A DNA stretch of 64,000 bases from NCBI RefSeq assembly GCF_015277735.1, contig NZ_JADHDA010000006.1:108689-172688 (forward strand). The letters are read 5' to 3'. The number at the start of each line of letters is the position of its first letter. Positions within the stretch are counted from its first letter, which is position 1. The stretch comes from Psychrobacter sp. NG254 (lineage in GTDB: Bacteria > Pseudomonadota > Gammaproteobacteria > Pseudomonadales > Moraxellaceae). This document shows, one piece after another, positions 57,065 through 64,000 of this stretch. Under the pieces are notes generated by a model. The model saw only the letters and a program-made list of their open reading frames with translations, did not search any database and was not told the DNA's origin. Made by a program: the position numbers and the translations under genes.

Positions 57065-57152
57065 ATTGCCACAACCAAACTATATAAATTTATTGCTACT
57101 GTCTTGATTGGCAACACTTACTAACCTTATTACCAATAACTCTGTCATCAAT

Positions 57153-57848
57153 TTATTCAGCGGCATTATTAATATCTTGTAGCGGCTGCGACAAGCGCTC
57201 AGGATAGCGTGGTATCACACCGCGATATTGAGCATAGATTTTTGGTAAGTCTGCCTCTATATCACCGCTTGGGTAGACCAGTGGCATAAAACGAATTTCT
57301 TTGGTGTTATAGTCCATCGCAACTGGCAAAATAGGCACGCCAGCACCGACTGCTAAATAGTAAAAGCCCGTCTTCCAGCTTTCGGTATATTGCCGTGTAC
57401 CTTCTGGTGCTAAACCCAAAAACAAAGGCTGACCCGTTTTGAATTTATCAATACTGGCCTGTAATACCGAGCCTTTATCAGTACGATTGATTGGGATAAC
57501 TCCCATCCAATACAAAAGCTGCGACAATACTGGTAATTTAAATAACGTGTGCTTTGCCATGATACTAATTTTTAAATCCAGCGCAAATAAGCTAGGAATC
57601 GCATAAACGCCATCGATATTGGAGGTATGTGGCAGCGCCAACACCACAGCTTGTGAGATATTAGAAATCTCACCAACCGTACGCCATCCGGCTGTTTTTA
57701 ATATCCATGAGCCAATAATAGGCGAGAATTTGTTGCCACGTCTAGGGACATTGTCGCCCAGCTGTTTTCTGCTGAGATTTGGCAGCACTTTTGAGCGAGC
57801 GGCTTTAGACACATCAGACTTAGAACGATTAAAAAGCTTTGGAATCAT
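57153..57848 (-). CDS. 1-acyl-glycerol-3-phosphate acyltransferase-like protein (PlsC family)
   Basis: About 231 residues. The acyltransferase motif His-x4-Asp is PHTSNIDG, and motif III is PEGTRQ with GVIPINRTD between them. Family members acylate lysophosphatidic acid or related lipids at the inner membrane. ATG 57848 is preferred; the frame runs back to GTG 57941, which would add a hydrophobic N-terminal segment that could be real, so the start is open. The gene next to it is parE, transcribed the same way. Confidence 0.82.
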   Translation of the reverse strand: MIPKLFNRSKSDVSKAARSKVLPNLSRKQLGDNVPRRGNKFSPIIGSWILKTAGWRTVGEISNISQAVVLALPHTSNIDGVYAIPSLFALDLKISIMAKHTLFKLPVLSQLLYWMGVIPINRTDKGSVLQASIDKFKTGQPLFLGLAPEGTRQYTESWKTGFYYLAVGAGVPILPVAMDYNTKEIRFMPLVYPSGDIEADLPKIYAQYRGVIPRYPERLSQPLQDINNAAE

Positions 57849-58036
57849 GACAGTACAATATAATGAAAGGTACTGACATAATACCATTAAGCCTATATGG
57901 CTAGGCTGAATTTTGCGTGCTTTTATTATGGTTTCAATCACTTAACTATAAATATAAGTAATGACAGCTATCGCTAACCATTCATATATGTTCCTTAAGG
58001 AATATCGCTCAAGCAATACTATTGATCAAATAGTAT

Positions 58037-59923
58037 TTATGAAATATCAGCCAAATCGCCTTTGCTCTCAAGCCACGACTTACGATCAGCCGCACGTTTT
58101 TTGGCCAATAGCATATCCATCACGCTATTAGTCAGTACCATATCATCCATATCTAGCTGTACCAATCGACGCGTATCACGGCTCATGGTAGTCTCACGTA
58201 GCTGCTCCGCACTCATCTCACCCAATCCTTTAAATCGGGTGATTTGCGCTTTTTTATTGCCCGGCACCTTGGCCAAAATATGCGCAAGCTCAGGCTCATC
58301 AAGCGCATAATGTACCTCTTTACCGACATCCACTCGGTACAATGGCGGCATCGCGACAAATAAATGACCGGCATCAACCAATGCAGGGAAATGCTTCACA
58401 AACAAAGCGCAAATCAATGTCGCAATATGCAAACCATCAGAATCCGCATCGGCTAAGATACAGACTTTATCGTAACGCAGCTCGGACAAGTCATCAGAAG
58501 CAGGATCAACCCCGATTGCAATCGCGATATCATGAATCTCTTGGCTTGACAGTACCGTATCTGATGACACTTCCCACGTATTTAGAATCTTTCCACGCAG
58601 CGGTAATATCGCTTGATAATGACGATCTCGAGCTTGCTTGGCACTACCACCAGCAGAGTCTCCTTCTACTAGGAACAGCTCTGCACCATCGCGTAGATCA
58701 CCACGACAGTCTGCCAGCTTACCCGGCAATGCTGGCCCTTGCGTGATTTTTTTGCGCGCGACTTTCTTGGCTGATTTTAGACGACGTCCTGCTTTATTAA
58801 TCGCTAGCTCTGCGATTTGAGTGCCCATATCAGCATGTTGATTTAACCACAGACTAAAGGCATCTTTTGCCAAACTCTGGACTGCTCCAGCTGCTTCACG
58901 ACTAGACAGACGCTCCTTGGTTTGCCCAGAGAACTGCGGTTCAGAAAACTTGAGTGACAGGATATAATTCACCCCATCCCAAACGTCTTCTGCTGTCAGC
59001 TTTACACTACGCGGTAATAAATTATGAATATCACAAAACTCACGCAATGCTTCTAAGATACCCGTTCGCAAGCCATTGACGTGCGTACCGCCCTGAGCTG
59101 TCGGAATTAGATTTACATAGCTTTCTTGAATCGGTGTACCGCCATCAGGTAACCAAGACAGTGCAAACGTAATGCCCGCTCGCTCGCCGCTTTTTGCCTC
59201 ATAGTTATAATAGAATGGCGCTTCAGGCAAGGTCTCAAGACCATCTAATTGCTCGTTTAGATACTCGACCACACCATCGGTAAACTGCCAAACCACCTTT
59301 TCATCATTGATCTCATCAGTAAATTCGATCGTCAGTCCTGCAGCCAAGACGGCTTTCGCTTTTAAGGTGTGCTTGAGCTGTTTAACATTGAACTTAGGCG
59401 TATCAAAAAAGCTACCATCTGCCCAAAAATGCACTTTCGTACCGCGTTTGCGTTTGTTTGAACTGACTGCTTCAGTTAACGGCGTGACTGGTGCCCCATT
59501 TTCAAACGCCATATCAAACTGTGTACTATCACGCCATACGGTTACGTTCACGCGTGTTGATAGCGCATTGACGACAGAGATACCCACACCATGCAGACCG
59601 CCGGACACCTCATAATTAGAGGTCGAGAACTTACCTCCTGCATGCAAACGGGTCAGGATAATCTCAATACCTGATTGATTAAATTCAGGATGAATATCTG
59701 TTGGCATACCGCGGCCGTCATCTTCCACAGACAATGATCCATCTGCATATAGCTGTACTTTGATGGTTTTGGCATACCCGGCCAATGCCTCATCGACTGA
59801 GTTATCAATAACTTCTTGCGCCAAATGGTTTGGGCGCGTGGTATCGGTATACATGCCAGGGCGACGACGTACTGGCTCAAGTCCTTCTAAAACTTCTAAC
59901 GACTGCGCATTATATTGACTCAC
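58037..59923 (-). CDS. parE: DNA topoisomerase IV subunit B
   Basis: Type IIA topoisomerase ATPase subunit that decatenates daughter chromosomes with ParC. GHKL ATPase motifs: DNSVDEALAGY near residue 41, DDGRGMP, GGLHGVGISVVNALS. The TOPRIM domain follows with EGDSAGGSA and DADSDGLHI. ParE is favoured over GyrB by its length (628, without the large insertion in gamma-proteobacterial GyrB) and by the ending. yqiA lies upstream, as in E. coli (yqiA-parE), which supports the call. Confidence 0.95.
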   Translation of the reverse strand: MSQYNAQSLEVLEGLEPVRRRPGMYTDTTRPNHLAQEVIDNSVDEALAGYAKTIKVQLYADGSLSVEDDGRGMPTDIHPEFNQSGIEIILTRLHAGGKFSTSNYEVSGGLHGVGISVVNALSTRVNVTVWRDSTQFDMAFENGAPVTPLTEAVSSNKRKRGTKVHFWADGSFFDTPKFNVKQLKHTLKAKAVLAAGLTIEFTDEINDEKVVWQFTDGVVEYLNEQLDGLETLPEAPFYYNYEAKSGERAGITFALSWLPDGGTPIQESYVNLIPTAQGGTHVNGLRTGILEALREFCDIHNLLPRSVKLTAEDVWDGVNYILSLKFSEPQFSGQTKERLSSREAAGAVQSLAKDAFSLWLNQHADMGTQIAELAINKAGRRLKSAKKVARKKITQGPALPGKLADCRGDLRDGAELFLVEGDSAGGSAKQARDRHYQAILPLRGKILNTWEVSSDTVLSSQEIHDIAIAIGVDPASDDLSELRYDKVCILADADSDGLHIATLICALFVKHFPALVDAGHLFVAMPPLYRVDVGKEVHYALDEPELAHILAKVPGNKKAQITRFKGLGEMSAEQLRETTMSRDTRRLVQLDMDDMVLTNSVMDMLLAKKRAADRKSWLESKGDLADIS

Positions 59924-60033
59924 AAATGCATCCTTAACTATTCATGTGCGTTTAATTCTATTAAACCATTATAACGAAAAATAGCGACGGTAACGTCAAT
60001 ACTCAGTCGCTCACGTCATATAATGTCGTCTAT

Positions 60034-60666
60034 TTAATGCTGTAGCAAACGTTGTAGCGTATCAATGACGATAGGCAGCTGCACATCGAAATCACTAAAC
60101 CTATGATCGCCACCTTCTTGCAAAACAACCCGTGCATCAAGCCCTCTATAAAAATCTCTTGATAAATACGGATTCAAAAGCTCATCACCCTCTTTGATAA
60201 AGACCGCTATTTTATCAGGGTAATTAATTGATTCTAAAGGATGCGCTGCAAACCATTGCAAATCTGCATGAGTAATATGCCAACCACCCGCTGTTGTATG
60301 TAGCATCTCATTGTTCAATGTTTCACTTTCCCCACTAGCTGTTGAAGACGATTCACTAGCAAAGCGTTGCAACGTGATATGCGGCTGCGTACTGGGATTT
60401 AATAGTAAAGCCGCACAGCCTGTATGATTGCTCACTAGGGTAGAAAAGTAGCCACCTAACGAGCTACCTATCAATACCGTTTCAGCATCTCTACATAATT
60501 GAGTTACCAGTTTAACCAGCTGCTCAAACACTTGCTCCGGAGCGCTATTTAGATCAGGGCGATATACGCTGATATCAGGATGATACTGCTGACAATATTT
60601 TTCTAACAGTACTCCTTTAGTAGAGTTGGCATCACTGTCTAGTCCATGAATATAAATAATGTTCAC
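60034..60666 (-). CDS. yqiA: YqiA-family alpha/beta-hydrolase
   Basis: 210-residue esterase-like hydrolase. IIYIHGLDSDANSTKG opens it; the nucleophile elbow GSSLGG has Ser69; a downstream EGDELLNP supplies the acid and GGDHRFSDF the catalytic His (about 193). Carboxylesterase activity is known for E. coli YqiA; role unclear. A Ser/Thr-rich insertion (SESSSTASGESET) lies near residue 104. It precedes parE on the same strand, with 110 bases between, the same order as in E. coli. Confidence 0.9.
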   Translation of the reverse strand: MNIIYIHGLDSDANSTKGVLLEKYCQQYHPDISVYRPDLNSAPEQVFEQLVKLVTQLCRDAETVLIGSSLGGYFSTLVSNHTGCAALLLNPSTQPHITLQRFASESSSTASGESETLNNEMLHTTAGGWHITHADLQWFAAHPLESINYPDKIAVFIKEGDELLNPYLSRDFYRGLDARVVLQEGGDHRFSDFDVQLPIVIDTLQRLLQH

Positions 60667-60854
60667 GTATCATCTCACTTATTAATTTTGTTATGATTAT
60701 CTTATAAAGGCGATCAAAGCTAAGCATAGCAGCCGTTGCACAAAAATAATAATAATAAAGTGGCACACTATTAGTCAGTATTTGCGACATAATAATATTG
60801 TCATCGTAATTTTATGCAGGTCAAGGAAATGACAGCAGTCATTATGGAGGAACC

Positions 60855-61115
60855 ATGAACCAACAGTTTGAGCTGTTAGAGATTGCCAACCCATGTATTG
60901 GTGTTTGTCAAAGCAATAAAAAAGGATATTGTTTTGGTTGCCTGCGAAGTCGACCTGAGCGTCAATTATGGCATGGTATGACCGCTGAACAGCGCCGTGA
61001 GGTGCTACGGCTGATCGTAGGACGAAAGCAACGTATCGAACAAATGAAACAGCGCAAAGACGAGCAATTAGGATTCGACTTTGAGGAAGAAATTGAGATG
61101 GGTGAGTTGTTTTAG
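60855..61115 (+). CDS. DUF1289 small Cys-rich protein
   Basis: 86 residues with a strong GGAGGA upstream of ATG 60855. The conserved PCIGVC...KKGYCFGCLRSRPERQLWHGM pattern puts four Cys in the order of DUF1289 proteins, suggesting metal or Fe-S binding. The acidic C-terminus (DEQLGFDFEEEIEMGEL) ends it. Function unknown; found widely in proteobacteria. Divergent from yqiA. Confidence 0.85.
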   Translation: MNQQFELLEIANPCIGVCQSNKKGYCFGCLRSRPERQLWHGMTAEQRREVLRLIVGRKQRIEQMKQRKDEQLGFDFEEEIEMGELF

Positions 61116-61341
61116 AAAATAAGAAATGAGATATAAAACTGACAACTGTGTAACAGTTGCCTTTGTTGGATTGCCACTTTATAGAAGAATTTAAATAGGT
61201 CACTGATAAATGATAAATACTTCAAACTTGTTATTTAAAATCTAAGATTTTAGTTTTAAAAGCTTTCATAAAAGCAGTTGATGCGTAACACAATAAAAAT
61301 GGGCGCAGCCTTGCTACGCCTGAACACCTTAACTTATTAAG

Positions 61342-62739
61342 TTATAATGTATCATTAGGTCTAGACACAGTAAGAATTACAGATTTATCATTAGCATTCT
61401 CTAGGCGTCTAACTATTTTGACTAAACCACTACTTGTAGTTTGTGATCCGATGATATTTATCATATCACCTGTAATAAGTTTTCCCTGAATAAATATTTC
61501 TGTAGTAGTTTTTGGTATTCGAACTTCAGTTAATTCATCAAAACTTAGTTTCGCAGGAAAGGATGAGTCTTTTTCCTCTATAACTCCATATTCTTCAATT
61601 TGAGCAGTGAGGCGATATGTTTGTGATTGGGTTCTAAAACGAACTCTACATTTAGCTGTAGCTTTATCTTGGGATACACTTGTCTCTTCATGAATACTGT
61701 GACTAGAAGGTCCTGATATAAGGTTACATGTAGAACTAATAATTCGTTTCTGACCAGTCAATGGAGTTAATGAATCACCATTGACAGATATATTAACTTC
61801 ATGCGATGTTCCATAATGGTTCTTACAATTTTTTGAACAATGATCGCTGTGAGTCATATCTCGCTCAATGGCTTGTGATTTCTTCCAACCTAATACTTCA
61901 TGCCTTGCAACAACATTTATATCTCCTGCATATGAGGGATATAAAATAAGATTTAAGTTTGCTTCATAGCTTTTTCTCGAGTCAATATTCCAAAGGAAGC
62001 CAAATAGTTTTTTCTTAAACGTTTGGTTAATTTTTAAAATTAAAGGAATTCTTGCTGGCTTATCTTTTAATAAGTGGTTTTCAAGATTCACAGATGGTAT
62101 TAGTATTTCTACTAAGTGAATTTCTCTGGGATCGACCTCTATATTTTCAATATTTTTGCCATCTAGTAGAGCTTCAATGGATGTACTATGGGATTCGCCA
62201 GGCAAACCAACGTATGAACCAATAATTCTTAGCTTAAATTTTTCTTTGCCAGAAATTACCGATAAACCTGAAATACGTTGTAATACCAAGTTTTCTTTAA
62301 CAAAAGGTATTTCACCTAATATCGATCTAACATCGAGAGTTAACGTATCTTTAAATGTATAAGCTTTGTCACTAAGTTCTGTAGCTACATTAGTTGCCGA
62401 AGCAAGTCCAATCAAAAGATCTCGCTTATCTTCATCTATTTCGGCAAAAGTTATTTTTAGTTGATTTTGAAATATACGCTCTATATTATCAGCAGTAAGA
62501 TTTAACTCATCAGCGCCCCTTGTTAGTAATACGTTACCGCTATTTTCAGACTCAGCAATTAAAACTTTTGCTTGTCTTCTTGCAGATTCTATAAGACTTT
62601 CAACTGTTTCATTAGCTATTATAGAAGAAGTAACTTTTCCAGTAGCAGCAATACCTGCGCCTAAGACATCAGCTCGTCCGCTAACAGATAAAGTTAACAA
62701 TGAAATGATGATTAGTATCTTTATATGAAAAAACTTCAT
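61342..62739 (-). CDS. Unrecognised exported protein, AT-rich
   Basis: 465 residues with a typical signal peptide (MKFFHIKILIIISLLTLSVSGRA, cut near residue 23) and strong AAGGAGGAGAT before ATG 62739. The mature protein has beta-rich segments and a small Cys/His cluster (SDHCSKNCKNHYG near residue 301), with further single Cys at about residues 334 and 364; disulfides are likely. No family or motif known to me. It is markedly more AT-rich than the neighbours, which suggests transfer. Single gene, flanked on its upstream side by a family A element and the rRNA operon. Confidence 0.7.
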   Translation of the reverse strand: MKFFHIKILIIISLLTLSVSGRADVLGAGIAATGKVTSSIIANETVESLIESARRQAKVLIAESENSGNVLLTRGADELNLTADNIERIFQNQLKITFAEIDEDKRDLLIGLASATNVATELSDKAYTFKDTLTLDVRSILGEIPFVKENLVLQRISGLSVISGKEKFKLRIIGSYVGLPGESHSTSIEALLDGKNIENIEVDPREIHLVEILIPSVNLENHLLKDKPARIPLILKINQTFKKKLFGFLWNIDSRKSYEANLNLILYPSYAGDINVVARHEVLGWKKSQAIERDMTHSDHCSKNCKNHYGTSHEVNISVNGDSLTPLTGQKRIISSTCNLISGPSSHSIHEETSVSQDKATAKCRVRFRTQSQTYRLTAQIEEYGVIEEKDSSFPAKLSFDELTEVRIPKTTTEIFIQGKLITGDMINIIGSQTTSSGLVKIVRRLENANDKSVILTVSRPNDTL

Positions 62740-63468
62740 ATCTCCTCCTTGTTATCTATGCCAACTATTGAACCAAAAATATTCTTTACTGTTTAAATGT
62801 AGCATTAATATTATAAATCAACAACATATATATAAATAATTGAATATATTGTTTATGAGATAGATAAAGTACTGAGTACCGCATTCTTAACAGTTTTATA
62901 GCTATAAAATTATTTGAATTAATTCAGGCAAGCATAAGATAGAAAATTACAAATATTAGAATTTCTTACCACATCAGCAAACAATGGTATTTTCGAAACA
63001 GCTCACGTTTTGTATAAATAGAAGTAGAGATTTAGATATAAACAGAAATAAGGGCCGAAGAAAAGCCACGAACGAATTGATGTTGGGGTTTTAACTTTTA
63101 GAATATAGTCAGTCCAATATTAAAAAGATACAGCGGGACTGGGATGAATTTTTTACAGCCTCTGTCGGCATAGGTATAGCGAGCCAGAAAAATTTATACC
63201 AGTTTTGCGTTATTAAATACTGTATCCATTTTATTGAGTATCGGCTATAGAGAGCTGACGAACGAGGAGAGCCCCATAAAAATTGTATACCAATTTTAGG
63301 CAGCGCAAGAGCTATCTACAGGCATAGCCCTTCGTCTTGCAATACGGACGACTGTCTCCCAGACAGTCGTTATTCCTTGCTCACCTTTAAATAGGATTTT
63401 CTGGGTATGTCACTAGGAATAAAAGATAAAAAAAGAGCTACTTTTGAGTATAGAAAGCTGACGATAAC
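62740..63468. other. Long non-coding stretch with a family A element
   Basis: 729 non-coding bases containing family A copy 2 (63104-63250), a perfect hairpin ACGACTGTCT/AGACAGTCGT (63348-63370), and short strings resembling the 5S rRNA 3' end (AGAGAGCTGACGA at 63251-63263 and TAGAAAGCTGACGATAACCT near 63451-63470). No gene seen. The remainder is AT-rich and featureless. Confidence 0.6.
63104..63250 (+). repeat. Family A foldback element, copy 2 (147 bp)
   Basis: Full 147-bp copy in the same orientation as 26611-26757 (about 9 substitutions, no gaps), with the terminal and inner inverted repeats retained. Immediately followed by the AGAGAGCTGACGA string shared with the 5S flank. Confidence 0.85.
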
Positions 63469-63816
63469 CTAATCTTCCATCTGCCACTTATCATCTACCC
63501 AAACTGCATCACTATCATCTAAATGCACATGCCACTCTGCATCAGCGACTGCCAGTCGAATCTCAGTCAGACAATGTAGCCAATAATTAATGCTATACAT
63601 CAAAACCTCCATCTCTGTGCTAGACGGCATTTTTGTAGCGCCTGCTAAGATGACCTCTGACTCACTATCATCATAGGCATAAAGGTCAAAAGACTCCGCT
63701 TCTTCTGCATACTCAAAAGTGTCATTATACTTATCAATGATAAGCGCAATATCCTCTTGCTCCTGCTCAGTTAAAAGCGTCGTACGCTCAGCTGTATAAT
63801 AAAGTGAAACGCCCAT
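63469..63816 (-). CDS. Small acidic conserved hypothetical protein
   Basis: 115 residues, acidic, without signal peptide or membrane helix. The segments SLYYTAERTTLLTEQEQEDIALII, FDLYAYDDSES and LHCLTEIRLAVADAEWHVHLDD recall hypothetical proteins seen singly in many bacteria; I know no function. Located just downstream of the rRNA operon terminator on the same strand. Its last codons overlap the 5S-like string at 63457-63475. Confidence 0.72.
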   Translation of the reverse strand: MGVSLYYTAERTTLLTEQEQEDIALIIDKYNDTFEYAEEAESFDLYAYDDSESEVILAGATKMPSSTEMEVLMYSINYWLHCLTEIRLAVADAEWHVHLDDSDAVWVDDKWQMED

Positions 63817-63881
63817 AATATGCTCCTAAAGGTAAGAATAATGATAAATAGTATCACACTGGCACTTTTTTAAGCACAAAG

Positions 63882-63915
63882 AAAAGCCCCCTTCGCTAAC
63901 GCGGAGGGGGCTTTT
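63882..63915 (-). terminator. rRNA operon terminator
   Basis: AAAAGCCCCCTTCGC/GCGGAGGGGGCTTTT stem (15 bp, one G-T pair) with loop TAAC; on the minus strand it follows the 5S gene directly. Confidence 0.9.
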
Positions 63916-63930
63916 ACTTTAGAATAGAGA

Positions 63931-64000
63931 GCTGACGATGACCTACTCTCACATGGGCGAACCCACACTACCATTGGCGCAACGATGTTTCACTTCTGAG
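63931..64000 (-). rRNA. rrf: 5S rRNA (3' part only)
   Basis: The reverse complement reads CTCAGAAGTGAAACATCGTTG...GGTAGTGTGGG...GTGAGAGTAGGTCATCGTCAGC, the 3' 70 bases of a bacterial 5S rRNA with its closing stem. The 5' part and presumably 23S and 16S lie beyond base 64000. Confidence 0.95.

Noticed and set aside
1..64000. CRISPR array, prophage or complete insertion sequence
   Set aside because: No spaced direct repeats with unique spacers, no integrase, transposase or phage genes found; repeats are MITE-like or coding.

Overview
The window looks like a chromosomal segment of a Psychrobacter species, or a close relative in the Moraxellaceae. This rests on my recognition of the protein sequences, on a cell-division cluster without mraZ, on the MesX/MesD methionine synthase pair known from Acinetobacter relatives, and on moderate GC with AT-rich spacers. 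It is mostly housekeeping DNA. No prophage, CRISPR array or autonomous insertion sequence is visible.

Layout. 1-8261 (minus) is the division and cell-wall cluster rsmH-ftsL-ftsI-murE-murF-mraY, with mraY running off the left edge. 8587-11066 holds gltX, a small DCL-like protein, and tRNA-Ala(GGC) and tRNA-Glu(TTC). 11338-20887 carries a LysE-type exporter, a duplicated-motif acidic protein, acnA, a DUF3025 protein, a YdjM-like membrane protein, ychJ, an orphan PD-(D/E)XK nuclease-like gene and a YafJ-type amidotransferase. 20948-31681 carries thrB, hisF, the ribH-nusB-thiL-pgpA run, glmU, glmS and truC. 32272-33192 is a Sel1-repeat gene made of nearly identical 108-bp units.

33478-38614 (minus) carries a TauE/SafE permease, then mesX-mesD-flavin reductase (a folate-independent, oxygen-requiring methionine synthase module) and an alcohol dehydrogenase. 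38929-47149 (minus) has a YceI protein, a two-gene RND efflux system and recG. 47559-54181 has a patatin-like protein, argA, an FKBP lipoprotein and a CmpX-like channel. 54314-63816 has an unrecognised 492-residue protein, an SDR, a PlsC-type acyltransferase, yqiA-parE, a DUF1289 protein, an unrecognised exported protein and a small acidic protein. The right edge enters a minus-strand rRNA operon through its terminator and the 3' end of the 5S gene.

The most noteworthy non-coding structure is three families of short, non-coding, TA-flanked foldback elements (MITE-like). Family A has three 147-bp copies, one strongly diverged but keeping its stem. Family B has two 170-bp copies in opposite orientation: one sits inside the mesX-mesD operon and the other between a gene and its terminator. 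Family C has one 265-bp copy with perfect 21-bp terminal repeats, ending three bases from the stop codon of the RND pump. Upstream of mesX there is a perfect TGAA-N5-TTCA palindrome that fits a MetR site. The mesX-mesD-flavin reductase locus with its candidate MetR control is the most interesting biological system here.
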